Below, one piece after another: positions 1 to 10,967 of a stretch of DNA of 64,000 nucleotides (position 1 is its first letter; each line of letters begins with the position of its first letter). The stretch is from Hippophae tibetana (taxonomy: Eukaryota; Streptophyta; Magnoliopsida; Rosales; Elaeagnaceae): NCBI GenBank assembly GCA_037013495.1, contig CM072807.1:35010802-35074801 (forward strand), written 5' to 3'. Position numbers and translations under genes: made by a program. The notes under the pieces are model-generated. The model was not told where the DNA came from and made no database searches. It worked only from the letters and a program-made list of their open reading frames with translations.

Positions 1-1741
1 CATAGATACAAGATTCAATAAATATTTATCTAAAAATAAATACAAATACAGATTTAATAAATATTTATGCAAATTTTATCATTTATATTAGTGGAGTATT
101 TATGGATATAATAACTAAATTAATTATGCTTGCTCATATTATCTAGGTTATTAAAGATATAAATTGATATTTTATTGATTCTCTCTTTTTTATATAAATA
201 CCACCTTTGGTGGGGTTAGATATTCTTTGTTAACTAAACAAATCAATTAACACCTATGAGTGGGGTTGATAACTAATTTGGTTAATTAAATTAATTCCTT
301 TTTCTAAGAGATTGAAAATGAACCATTTAAATGCCACATTTGGTGGGGTTATACAATTTAAACATTATTTAAGGTGTCCAAATTAAACATAAGAATTTAA
401 TTATCCGAGTACTAACTTTCAAGTTTTAAAACCACTATTGAAAACATGTTGTCAATACATTTTCACATAATAATTCTTATAAAAACTTTTGAAATAGAGT
501 TTCACTCTAACTACCGGGCGATTGTACCAACAAATAAAAGAGCACTACTCTAAATTAGACCGGATAACTAAACCTTAAAATCTAATTTTCAGGTTTAAGT
601 TTGTAATGAAAAATAATATATTTCTCTTTAACATTCTTAATATAAAATCTTGAATAAAAACAAAATCAATTCATTTTAAAGATTTTTACCTATTTAATAT
701 TTCGCAAGCATAACAACGTCATTATTACATCATGTTTACTAAACAGCCAGCATAGTTAAATTTAACCACAGACAAATTAAATATAACATGTAAGAATAAA
801 GCATAAAAATAACTGTAAAGAAAATAAAATCCTTACAGAACTTCGACGCTATTCCCGTAGCTGGAAAACCTCCAAGCGGAATTTGCACTCCCATTTATTG
901 AATCAAAAAGCTAAATTATTACAAAAACATTACAAGTTCCTCTCAAAAAGAGAAGAACTCTACAACTAAGAGAATTGAACTAAAAACTAAGAGAAAAACT
1001 AAGAAAAGCTTAGAAACTAAGAAAGAAACTAAGAAAATCTCAAAAACTAAGAAATGAGAGAAAGAAAGAAGAGAGAAGTGTGTTTTGAAGGTGTGTTTTG
1101 AAGTGAAGGGAAGGGGGTATTTATAGGTGAGGATGGAGAGAAAAAATGAGTAAAGAAATGTTAAAAAAATGTAAAAACGCGTAATGGAAATGCTGAGGTC
1201 ATTGATGACGTCAGCATGACGTCATGGGGCTGCTGCACGTGAAAAATGGGGCGAAACGGGTGTCGGCGCGCGCGGATGAACAGTACCCGTGCGCGCAGTG
1301 CTACGCGGATGAACAGTACCCCCGCGCGCAGTGCTGCGCGGATGAACAGTACCCCCGCGCGCAGTGCTGCGCGGATGAGCAGTACCGCGCGCGCAGCTTG
1401 GGGCGGAGCTGGGCGCGGCGGCTGGGCGGCGCGGCGGCGCGATTTTCTCCTTTTTGACATTTTTGTCCTTTTTGACCCATTTTGTCTAATTTTTCCATAT
1501 TTGTTGACCTTTCCCCATTTATTTATTAATATATTTTTGATGTATTGTTTCTAGTATTCCTCTTTGAGTCTTTAAGTTGCATTTTTAAGCCAAAATACCT
1601 GAAAAACAATAAAAATACCTGTGATTCCGAAAAAGACAAATTTATATAAATATATGATAAAACATATAAATATATATATATTTTTAATCAATTAATGTGC
1701 ATAAAATCATGGTTATTTTAGTGCTTTTTGAGCACTCATCA
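1..1741 (-). repeat. LTR of family A (TGATGAG...CTCATCA), cut by window edge
   Basis: Same family as the repeats at 2889-4757, 10968-12858 and 16547-18437. It ends at 1741 with GCACTCATCA, the reverse complement of the family's 5' end. Its left part lies outside the window: position 1 corresponds to about base 245 of the full repeat. It interrupts the copia integrase reading frame that starts again at 1742. It contains a TATA box (tatttata, 1118-1125, read on the minus strand), TGACGTCA-type sites near 1205-1225 and a GC-rich 33-bp tandem array. It is more diverged than the pair at 10968/16547. Whether it is a solo LTR or the end of a full element cannot be told from this window. Confidence 0.85.
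1275..1405. repeat. GC-rich 33-bp tandem repeat inside LTR family A
   Basis: Four imperfect copies of a unit of about 33 bp, each starting GATGAACAGTACC and ending in a run of GCGCGCAGTGCTGCGCG type. This is a very GC-rich island in an otherwise AT-rich LTR. Shorter, rearranged versions occur at the same place in the other family members (about 3240-3370, 12385-12510, 17965-18090). The apparent open frames over it, with repeated peptides on both strands, come from base composition and I do not call them genes. Confidence 0.8.
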
Positions 1742-2888
1742 CTTATACATCACCCTTTTGTTGAAAATCACATGTCTACTACGGATCACTTTCTTGTTTT
1801 CATCATCCCAAATGTGGTAGCCAAACTCATTCTCACCATAACCGATGAATGTGCATTTCTTGGATTTGGGATCAAGCTTATTCTTGGCTTGATCTCTGAT
1901 ATGTACAAATGCTACACAACCAAAAAAATTTAGATGTGATAGTTTCACCTCTTTTCTGCTCCATACCTCCTCTGGTATTCTGTGTTCCAATGGAACAGAT
2001 GGGCCTCGGTTGATCAAGTAAGCTGCCGTGTTGACTACTTCTGCCCAGAACTGCTTCGGTAGACCGGATTGTATACGAATGCTTCTGGCTCTTTCTGTCA
2101 ACGTTCCGTTCATACGCTCAGCTACACCATTGTGTTGAGGCGTGCTTGGCACAGTTCTTTCCATTCTGATCCCGTGCTCATAGCATAAATGTTTGAATCT
2201 GGTGTCTTCATATTCACCACCATTATCGGTTCTAAGCTTTTTGATCTTCGAACCTGTCTCATTTTCCACCATAGCTTTCCATTTTCTGAAAGCCTCAAAT
2301 ACTTCAGAATTATGCTTTAGAAAGTAAACTCATACCTTCCAAGAGTGATCATCGATGAAAGTCACAAAGTAGTGTTTCCCACCAATGGATGAGATGGTCA
2401 TTGGTCCCCAAACATTAGAGTGAATAAGCTCTAGCCTTTCCTTCTTTGGGGTTTTGCAACTTGTCTAAAAGCTGACTCTCCTTTGCTTTCCAAGTATGCA
2501 ATCTTCGCACATGTCTATTTCCGTAGAATGTAGACCTGGAAGTTTTCCCTTTGAGTGCATAATCTTCATCCCCTTCTCACTCATATGGCCTAGTCTCTGG
2601 TGCCACAAATTTGATGTTTCATTGCTTGCTGCAACTACGATTGAACAACGTGCTCTTACTGTCATGTAAAGAGTGCCACTCTTCTTGCCTCGAGCAACTG
2701 TCATTGCGCCCTTTGAAATCTTCCAATCATCACCATGGAAGATCGTAGTGTAGCCTTCACTGGCCAATTGCCCTACTGAGATTAAGTTCCTTCTTAAGTT
2801 GGGAATATGCCTGACATCCTTCAGCTCCCAAACATACCCATTCAACTTAATCTTCACTATACCTTTGCCAATAATAGCACATGGTTGG
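1742..2888 (-). pseudogene. copia pol fragment: GAG-pre-integrase and integrase
   Basis: Reading leftwards from 2888, one frame carries the GAG-pre-integrase domain (zinc-binding motif with LWHQRLGH and later MCEDCILGK) and then the integrase core (RTDNGGEY, then HNGVAERMN). The frame is broken by two nonsense codons: one after the VSF at about 2467, and a TGA where Trp is expected near 2328. The first catalytic Asp of the DDE triad is Asn (HSNVWGP, about 2416). The second Asp and the Glu are present. The frame ends at the LTR insertion at 1741. Not functional. Confidence 0.85.
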
Positions 2889-4757
2889 TGATGAGTGCTC
2901 AAAAAGCACTAAAATAACCATGATTTTATGCACATTAATTGATTAAAAATATATATATATCTATATGTTTTATCATATATTTATATAAATTTGTCTTTTT
3001 CGGAATCACGGGTATTTTTATTGTTTTTCAGGTATTTTGGCTTAAAAACGCAACTTAAAAACTCAAAGAGGAATACTGGAAGCAATACATCAAAAATATA
3101 TTAATAAATAAATGCGGAAAGGTCAACAAATATGGAAAAATTGGACAAAATGGGTCAAAAAGGTCAAAAATGTCAAAAAAGAGAAAAACGCGCCGCCGCA
3201 CCGCCCGGCCGCCGCGCCCCAGCGCCCAGCTCCGCCCCAAGCAGCAGCGCGCGGCACTGTTCATCCGCGCGTACTGTTCATCCGCGGTACTGTGCAGACT
3301 CGGCACTGTTCATCCCCGGTACTGTGCAGCCGCGGTACTGTTCATACCCGGTACTGTGCAGCCGCCCCATGTCATGCTGACGTCATCAAATGACGTCAGC
3401 AATCAATAATCCGCGTTTTTACATTTTTTTAACATTTTTTTCTCTACTTTTTCTCTCCATCCTCACCTATAAATACCCCCCTTCCTTTCACTTCAAAACA
3501 CACCTTCAAAACACACTTCTCTCTTATTTCTTTCTCTCTTTTCTTAGATTTTTAGGTTTTTTTAGTTTTTCTTAGTTTTTAGTTAATTTCTCTTAGTTTT
3601 AGAGTTCTTCCCTTTTTGGGAAGAACTAATTATGTTTTTGTAATATTTTAGCTTTTTGATTCAATAAATGGGAGTGCAAATTCCGCTTGGAGTTTTTCCA
3701 GCAACGGGAATAGCGTCGAAGTTCTGTAAGGATTTTATTTTCTTTACAGTTATTTTTATGCTTTATTCTTACATGTTATATTTAATTTGTCTGTGGTTAA
3801 ATTTAACTGTGCTGGCTATTTAGTAAACATGATGTAATAATAACGTTGTTATGCTTGCGAAATATTAAATAGGTAAAAATCTCTAAAATGAATTGATTTT
3901 ATTTTTATTCATGATTTTATATTAAGAATGTTAGAGAGAAATATATTATTTTTCATTACAAACTTAAACCTGAAAATTAGATTTTAAGGTTTAGTTATCC
4001 GGTCTGATTTAGAGTAGTGCTCTTTTATTTGATGGTACAATCGCCCGGTAGTTAGAGTGAAGCTCTATTTCAAAAGTTTTTATAAGAATTATTATCTGAA
4101 AATGTATTGACAACATGTTTTCGGTAGTGGTTTTAAAACTTGAAAGTTAGTACTCGGATAACTAAATTCTTGGGTTTAATTTGGACACCTTGAATAAAGT
4201 TTAAACTGTCTAACCCCACCAAAGGTGGCATTTAAATGGTTCATTTTCAATCTCTTAGAAAAAGGAATTAATTTAATTAAGCAAATTAGTTATCAACCCC
4301 ACCCATAGGTTTTAATTGATTTGTTTAGTTAACAAAGAATATCTAACCCCACCAAAGTGGTATTCATACAAAAAAGGGAGAATCAATAAATATCAATTCA
4401 TATCCTTAATAACCTAGATAATATGAGCAAGCATAATTAACTTAGTTATTATATCCATAAATACTCCGCCATTATAAATGATAAAATTTGCATAAATGTT
4501 TATTGAATCTATGTTTAATTTTATGTAATTAGATTAAAAACACAAAACCCCAAAATATCGTGACAGGATGTTTAGGATTTAATTTCGTTTTTAAAAGTTT
4601 GAATAATAAATTAAAAACCACACACATTCCTTCCTTAGATCGACCTTGGGAGTATACTTATCATTTTCTACGAAATGATTCGTGCACTTGCGAGAGTTTT
4701 ATAAATATTAAAACCAAAGTATTTGCGAAGATCGGCGATGCCGGTTTTCGTTCATCA
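2889..4757 (+). repeat. Solo LTR of family A (1869 bp) with GTTGG target duplication
   Basis: Begins TGATGAGTGC at 2889 and ends TTCATCA at 4757. The 5 bases before it (2884-2888) and after it (4758-4762) are both GTTGG, and removing the insert brings the copia protease and pre-integrase frames back together. No internal region is present, so it is a solo LTR left by recombination between two LTRs. It lies in the opposite orientation to the copies at 1-1741 and 10968-18437. It contains a TATA box, TGACGTCA sites and the GC-rich island. Confidence 0.93.
3376..3475 (+). promoter_or_regulatory. LTR promoter: paired TGACGTCA sites plus TATA box
   Basis: Two TGACGTCA octamers form a 10-bp inverted repeat with a 5-bp spacer (3376-3400). 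A TATA box (tataaata, 3468-3475) follows about 70 bases downstream in the LTR's sense direction. TGACG/ACGT palindromes are the known binding sites of plant TGA-type bZIP factors. Placement just upstream of a TATA box about 580 bp into the LTR fits the U3 promoter. The same arrangement is seen in the other copies (TATA at 1118-1125, 12271-12278 and 17850-17857 on the minus strand). Binding itself is inferred. Confidence 0.6.
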
Positions 4758-5739
4758 GTTGGTCATCACTAAGATATATTTTTCTGAGGTTTTCGGGGAC
4801 ATATTTCTCGAAGCATTCTTTCTGTGCAGTAGCATGGAACGATGCTCTAGAGTCTAACACCCAAGATTCTTCTTTACTCTCCAAAGAGCATATCAATGCA
4901 TCATCTCCTCCTGAGGTGGAAGTAACATTTGCCTCTGCTTTCACTTGTTTGTCCTTCGGTGCACTCTTGCACTGATTTTTGTAGTGCCCGGTTCTTCCAC
5001 AATTCCAATACTCGATAGTCTTTGAGCTATGGGAATTATTATGATTCCTGTATTTGGACCTCCTGTCCTTTGATCTACCTCGGTAGTCTGTTCTGCCACG
5101 TCCATTCCCTTTGGTTGAATTTCTTCCTCTTGACTTTGTATGCAAAACTGAAGAAGTTGACGATTCACCTGACTCTCTACGTCGGATCTCTTCACTAAGA
5201 ACCAGATCACGAACATCGTCAAATTTCAACTTATTGCTTCCTGACGAGCTACTCACAACCGTGACAGTAGCATTTCAACTTTCTGGTAAAGAAGACAAAA
5301 GTATCAATGCTGGTACTTCTTTATCGAATTCAATTTCCACTGAACTCAATTGGATTGTAACTGTGTTGAGTTCATTGAGATGTTGAGCTACCTATGCGCC
5401 TTCCGTCATCCGCAAATTGAACAAACACCTCATCAAGTGCACTTTGTTTGAGGCTGATGGCTTCTTATACATATTGGAGAGAGCTGCCATAAGACCCGCA
5501 ATGGTCTTTTCCTTTGCTATATTGAAAGCAACATTATGGGATAACGTTACTCGAATAACTCCAAGGGCTTGTCTGTCTAGAAGATTCCAATCTTATTCCT
5601 TCATAGCCTTTGGCTTCTTCCCTGAGAGAGGTTGATATAGATTTTTTTGATACAGATAATCCTCTATATGCATTTTCCAAAACCCAAAATCTGTGCCATC
5701 GAATTTCTCGAGTTTTACCCTTCCTTCATCTGCAGCCAT
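4758..5739 (-). pseudogene. copia gag and protease, with nonsense mutations
   Basis: The ATG at 5739 (minus strand) opens a copia gag: a start of the type LEKFDGTDFGFWKM, a long helical gag core, and an Arg/Gly-rich stretch. A CCHC zinc knuckle follows near 5005-5045 in which the first Cys is replaced by Tyr (YWNCGRTGHY). Next comes the start of the aspartic protease, where the active-site motif DSGA reads DSRA (about 4840). At least three in-frame stops interrupt gag, at positions where related elements have sense codons. The frame is cut at 4757 by the solo LTR. Closest in style to the Tork/TNT group of copia elements; this placement is from memory of the gag motif only. Confidence 0.8.
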
Positions 5740-5891
5740 TGCTCTCACTCAAATCTGACTTCCTCCGGATCGTTTCTGACTATTTCTGCAAACCACCGTG
5801 TATTAGAACACCTCCGTCAACGAATCAACAAATTTTCACTATTCACGTGAATAGTAACCTTGTAGGAAAAGGATAGAAATCACCACCAAAA

Positions 5892-5903
5892 GCTCTGGTA
5901 CCA
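5892..5903 (-). other. copia primer binding site (initiator Met tRNA)
   Basis: On the minus strand the sequence is TGGTACCAGAGC, one base from the TGGTATCAGAGC complement of initiator tRNA-Met used by most plant copia elements. It lies a few bases inside the 5' LTR end at 5909. Confidence 0.8.
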
Positions 5904-5908
5904 ATTTT

Positions 5909-6464
5909 TGGGAAATTACGCAAATTTCCAATAAGCCAGATTTATGAGAAAGCGAGAATAGAAAAATAACACACAAATTTGATAACGAAGTTCGGTCAAT
6001 CTTGCTTACGTCTCTGGACCTGCTGTAAATCTTTTTACTGAAAGAGGAGAAATTACACAAGGTGTTTACAGCACTCACAACTCACAACCCATAACCCAAT
6101 TACACCCAAGAAAATTACTCTCAATTTTCTCTCACAAAAGCTTTTCTTTCTAATCTTTTCTCTCAATTGGAATGAACACTTTGGATGGTTAATTCATTAA
6201 AATTACACATCTATTTATAGGAAAATTCACTCCTTGAATTACTCCTTAAATTAATGGTTCCTTGAATTGCTCCTTGAATTAAGCCCCTTATTTTGCTCCA
6301 TGTTTTTCTCCATGTTTTACTCCTTGTTTGGCTCTATGTTTTACTCCTTGTTTGGCTCCATGTTTTACTCCTTGTTTGGCTCCATGTTTTACTCCTTGTT
6401 TGGCTCCATATTTTACTCCTTGTTTTGCTCCTTAAATTAAAGAGCTTTATAACAATCTCCAACA
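5909..6464 (-). repeat. 5' LTR of the truncated copia element
   Basis: Runs on the minus strand from TGTTGGAG (6464) to TTTCCCA (5909), followed directly by the Met-tRNA primer binding site. No partner LTR is in the window, so the boundaries rest on TG/CA ends and the PBS. It contains a 24-bp tandem repeat at 6310-6430. The bases right of the LTR (CATTT, 6465-6469) should be one copy of the target duplication. Confidence 0.75.
6310..6431. repeat. 24-bp minisatellite in copia LTR
   Basis: About five near-identical copies of a 24-bp unit reading TGTTTTACTCCTTGTTTGGC plus TCCA. The unit sits in the U3 part of the minus-strand LTR. Apart from single-base changes (CTCTATG, CCATATT) the copies are identical, pointing to recent expansion. 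Confidence 0.85.
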
Positions 6465-6492
6465 CATTTCACTACTTCCTCTTACGTTAGAT

Positions 6493-6504
6493 TGGTATCA
6501 GAGC
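6493..6504 (+). other. Gypsy primer binding site (initiator Met tRNA)
   Basis: TGGTATCAGAGC, a perfect match to the usual 12-base complement of initiator tRNA-Met. It is followed two bases later by ATG ATG and a gag-like frame. It defines the start of the internal region of the outer gypsy element. Confidence 0.85.
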
Positions 6505-6505
6505 T

Positions 6506-7700
6506 ATGATGTCCAACGAGAATGAAGGAATTGAACAAGGGAATTTGGGTATTGCTAATCAAAATGCTACTCGTGCTGAGCTTTGTGAGCTATAGATACA
6601 ATGAGAATTGAGATTTGGAGGAATCCAACAATCGTTGGAACTTATCACTTAAACAAATCACCGAGCTAACTCAAGAATGATGACACAATGGTCATAGACT
6701 CAACCCCCAGTTCAACCCAACGGATTGAGACCTATGAATTGAGCTAGAGTAGTTCAACGATTTAGGTTAAACATTGACGAAAATGTGCCTCTTGATAATC
6801 CCAATGTCAATGAGGTTGAAGATAGGTACGATAGACTATATCCACATGTTCGTAATCTTGAGAGAACTGATTATTGGTTGAATGTGGAGTTACCTTAGTT
6901 TTTTGGAAGCATCTATATCAAAGATTTCCTTGATTGGCTTCGAGCTGTGGAAAAGTTATTTGATTACTTTGATATCCCTAAAAGAAGGAAGGTAAAGCTA
7001 ATTTCCTATAAACTCACTGGTGAAGCATCTGCTTAATGGGATCAAATCCAACATGAACATATGGTAAGGAACTAACGTTCTATTGATTCTTGGGAAAACA
7101 TGAAAAGAAAACATGTGAAATAATTTTTCCCCACTGATTATAAACAAATCCTACATCCAAAGCATCATTAGTGTTTTTAAGGAACTCATTTAGTTGCTGC
7201 ATACTCTGAAGAGTTTTTTATGTTAGGAATTAGTGCTAATTCGAATGACAAGGAACCCTAAAAGATGTTTAGTTTCATGCAGGGACAAAACTCTCCCATT
7301 AGAGAGAGGTTGAAGCTTGGGCAAACCTACTAGACTATGCATGAGGCTAACAATAGAGCACTAAAAGTTGAGGCATAGGTATCAAAAGAAAAACATAATG
7401 CATTATCAAACAAACCAACCTATTGGACATACCCTGACAGAACTAAATTCTATCAAAACCAATCCACCAACCAACATATGTTACCTTTAAATTTCATCCC
7501 TAACGCAGAACCTAATATCCAACTACCTACCACACCCTACCAAAAATCCCAATATCCAATCCATATACCAAACCCTTATGCCAAGCTATTTCTATCAAAG
7601 TGCTTCATATGTTAGCAACCTAGACACAAGTCAAACAAATGTGCACAAAGGCCAATAGCCAATTTGATTGAAGATTATAAAGGGAAACTGATGAAGAGAA
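6506..7700 (+). pseudogene. gypsy gag, decayed
   Basis: Starts at the ATG two bases after the primer binding site. Recognisable gag core near 6895-7035: a segment reading DFLDWLRAVEKLFDYFDIP followed by KVKLISYKLTGEASA, the usual plant gypsy gag signature. A CCHC zinc knuckle lies at about 7598-7645 (CFIC, then a stop, then H and C at the right spacing). More than ten in-frame stops and some frameshifts are present. Not functional. Confidence 0.8.
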
Positions 7701-7739
7701 CGAGTCTACTGAAGTGTGTGATGGTGAAGAAGCCACTCA

Positions 7740-9756
7740 TGGGGATGAAAGATATATTGCTTTCTCTTTCATAGTTCCAAAATTATTGCTTACTCCTAGG
7801 CAGCATGAAGCTCTCAAAGAAATGCTTTGTTCATGACTAGGTGTATTGTCAATGGAAAGGTATGTGATGTAATAAATAGTGGATCCACTGAAAATATAAT
7901 GTCTAGAGCCTTAGACAAGACTTCGGGGCTTAGCACTACTAAACATCCTACACTTATAAGATTGTTTGGATAAAAAATGAGTTAAAGTTAAAGTCCATGA
8001 GCTATGTAAGATTCCATTTTCTACTAGTAAGCACTATCGGGATGAAGTCACCTATGATGTTATTGACATGAATTCATGTCATAGCCTTGGAAATATGATA
8101 CTATTTCCATCTAAAAGGGGAAGCCTAACGTTTATGTATTTGACTATAAAGGAAGGAAAATAACTCTAATTCCCACCAATGGCCTCATTGAAACTAAAAC
8201 ATCACCAAAACCAAAACCAAATGAAAACTAAAATTCCTACTAACCAACTCATGCCTAGAGTTTATCAAGGAGATGAAAAGTGACGAATTTATTTTGGCCT
8301 GCATCATGAAAGAATAGAAGACAATTATCAACCCTTATACTCCTTTGGTCCACTTACTACTGGAAGAGTATTTAGATTTGTCATCTAAAGGGTTACCAGC
8401 TAGACTACCATCCATAAGGAAAATTCAACACCAAATAGACTTCATACTTGGATCTAATCTACCCCATTATAAGCTTTTTCCTTAAGAACGTTAAATTTTG
8501 AATCAAATGGTGGATGATTTACTATAAAAGGACCTAGTACAAGAAAGTTTGAGTCCTTATGTAGCGTATGCACTACTAGTACCCAAAAAAGATGGTTCCA
8601 TACGAATGTGTGTTAACAGTAGGACCATCAACAAGAATGCAATAAAGTACAAGTTCCCTATACCTAGAATGGAAGACATGCTTGATAAAGTACAAGAGGC
8701 TATAAGACTAGGAGATGAATAGAATATTGCATTCAAGACCAAGGAAGTCTTATACAAAATGGCTAGCAATGCCTTTTGGCCTAAAAAATGCTTCAAGCAT
8801 ATTCATGAGACTTATGAATCAAATTCTCAAGCCATTTACAAACTCTTTTGTAGTAGTTTATTTTGATGATATTCTTATACACAACATATACACAACAATA
8901 GTGAAAAAGGGCATTTACAACAAGTGAAATAAGTCTTATAGGTACTTAGATAGAACAAGTTATTTTTGAACCTGAAGAAATGTTAGTTTGTAACATAACA
9001 ACTATTATTCTTGGGTTTTATCATAAGTTCTGAAGGAAAGTTGAATCTATCAAGAGCTTGCCTATACCAATAAACATCTATGAAATCAGGAGCGTCCATG
9101 GTTAATCAACATTTTATAGAAGATTCATTAAAGGGTTTAATTCCTTACCTAATCCTATTACAAACTATCTCAAATATGGAAATTTTCAATGGGGATAAAA
9201 ACAAGAAGATAGCTTCCAATTAATCAAGTCTAGATTGAGCTAAGCTTCACTATTAGCATTTCCCTTTTGAAATTGAAACAGATGCCTCCATGGTAGGGAT
9301 TAGGGCAGTTCTCTCACAAGATGGAAGGCTAGTTACTTACTTTAGTGAAAAGCTAAGTGAAGCTAGACATAAGTGGTTAGTTTATAAGCAAAAATTCTAT
9401 GCAATCATTAAAGAACTTAAGCATTGGGAGTATTATCTAATTTAGAAGGATTTTGTCATTTCACAGTGATCACCAAGCTCTAAAATCCATTAAATCTCAG
9501 AAAATTTCTCAAGGGCTCATACTAGGTGGGTAATCTTCCTCTAGAAATTTACTTTTGTTTTCAGACATAAAGTAGGATATCAAAACAAAGCTACTAATGC
9601 CTTGAGTAGGAGGCATGCCTTAGTGATTATCGTAAGGATTAGACTCACAAGATTCAATGACCTTCTTGAATACTACCACAATTATGAAGTTTTTAAAGAC
9701 ATTTGGGCCAAATGCAAGAACTATGAAAATGTTGAGTGTTTGGAGAAAATTCCATG
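7740..9756 (+). pseudogene. gypsy protease, reverse transcriptase and RNase H, decayed
   Basis: A protease region is expected at about 7830-8100 but is too decayed for me to point to its active site. Reverse transcriptase is clear: KKDGSIRMCVNSR near 8585-8625, the FGLKNA motif at about 8778-8795, and the catalytic YFDD box at 8858-8869, intact. RNase H follows (ETDASMVGIRAVLSQDGR near 9277-9330, YFSEKLSEARHKW, then a SDHQALKS-type block near 9460 and ALSRRHA near 9597-9620). Several stops and frameshifts divide these blocks. The frame stops at 9756, where the Tat-like element is inserted. Confidence 0.85.
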
Positions 9757-10252
9757 TGTTAGGGATTCTAATGATTCTAGTGAGAAGTAGAAAATACTGA
9801 TATATGAATACATCTTGTATTTTCTCATTAGAGAGGTATATATATAGCACCTAGACAAGTGTGTGGGTTACAAGGGTATGAGCTCTCATACAAGAAGCCA
9901 GAATACATGATAAAATATATACAATACAATTTATGTTAACTAGGTCGCCATATGCATTTACATAAATAGGTCATTATATACAGATTACTTGAGACTCCTA
10001 AATTGGTCACCCAGGTCGTTAGGATGGTATTAGGGTGTCAAGGTTGCTCTATGGTGTAAAGCTTTAGACTCATTAGACCTTGATCTTCAATTGGTATTCA
10101 TCTTCATCACCTCACTATATAGTAGCAAGGTATCATAATTTGTTAGGCCACGTTCCTTCGGACTTATCAAGCCTTCATCTTCATCACCTTACTATATAGT
10201 AACGAGGTATCATAATTTTCTAGGCCACATATCTGTTACATGTATAATAACA
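9757..10252 (-). repeat. 3' LTR of the Tat-like element
   Basis: 496 bp, TGTTAGGGATTC at the left and TAATAACA at the right, matching 33569-34082 along its length with many substitutions. It starts exactly where the outer gypsy RNase H frame is lost. It contains a CACCTCACTATATAGTA-type motif in two copies (about 10110 and 10190), also duplicated in the other LTR. Confidence 0.85.
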
Positions 10253-10967
10253 AACATTAACTCCTCTATTCTCTTGATTTTGAGAAGTCAAGGGAATAAT
10301 ATTTTCATTACTTGATCCTTGTATAGTTAGGTTATTATAAATAATGATTCAATGGGTTCTTTCATAGATTATGACCTCTTCAAGCAGAATACAAATTCCC
10401 TTAGTTGCAAGGTTACCTATTAGTTATGAATTATATTCCCCTAATTAATTTTATTCAATGCGTAAACTTTTCAATTTCCCTCTCCCCTTTGTAAATATAA
10501 GGGAAATTCATTTTTATCCCACCCGTTTTTACTTAGTTAAATTTGTTTTCAAAGAGTTTTGGCCCTTTAACCACCTTGATATTACCATGTTCTTGGTTAG
10601 TTCGTTAGGAAAGCACTTAGTTGGAATTTCAGCTCGTTTGGTTAACGACAACAGTTGAGAGCCAACCCATTATTATATCCTTAGGTCATGACTCAAATGA
10701 TCAACATATAATTTAGGTAATTTATTAATCTTGAATCTTATTTTCTAGGTCTCATTAGGGAAAAGAGGAAGTTCATCCTCTTCTTGAGGAAGTCCCTGCT
10801 AAGGATATGCTTTTGAGGAGGGATCCATCCAAAGAAATATCATATGATTCAGGTCTTTTACTAACTAGATCATCATGAACTAAATGACCTTTTGAGATTG
10901 CGAGGAGTAGCGATAACAGGCCTATTATAGGGGTGCCCATCAAGGAGAGCATTCTTGCTCTCCCCGC
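10253..10967. other. 3' region of Tat-like element with polypurine tract
   Basis: On the minus strand a purine-rich tract (AAGAGAATAGAGGAG, near 10266-10280) lies just before the 3' LTR and fits a polypurine tract. The rest holds no frame I can name. A 66-codon plus-strand frame (10458-10658) has no recognisable domain. It ends at CCCGC (10963-10967), the left target duplication of the next nested element. Confidence 0.5.

Larger units (their letters stand above)
1742..6464 (-). mobile_element. Ty1-copia element (5' LTR, gag, start of pol), truncated
   Basis: Minus-strand copia retrotransposon whose 5' LTR is at 5909-6464, gag starts near 5739, and pol runs left until an LTR of family A cuts it at 1741. 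The remainder (rest of pol, RT, RNase H, 3' LTR) should lie beyond the left edge. A solo LTR (2889-4757) sits between the protease and the pre-integrase segment. The order gag, protease, integrase is the copia order. The LTR begins with TGTTGGAG and ends TTTCCCA (minus strand). It has inserted just upstream of the primer binding site of a plus-strand gypsy element. Confidence 0.85.

Noticed and set aside
1161-1500. Long Ala/Arg/Cys-rich frames on both strands (and their relatives near 3132-3409, 12337-12625 and 17916-18166)
   Set aside because: They are produced by the GC-rich tandem island of the LTR and change with repeat number between copies; no protein domain.
6310-6431. Regular short repeats that might be a CRISPR array
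   Set aside because: Units are directly adjacent with no unique spacers; it is a minisatellite in a plant LTR.
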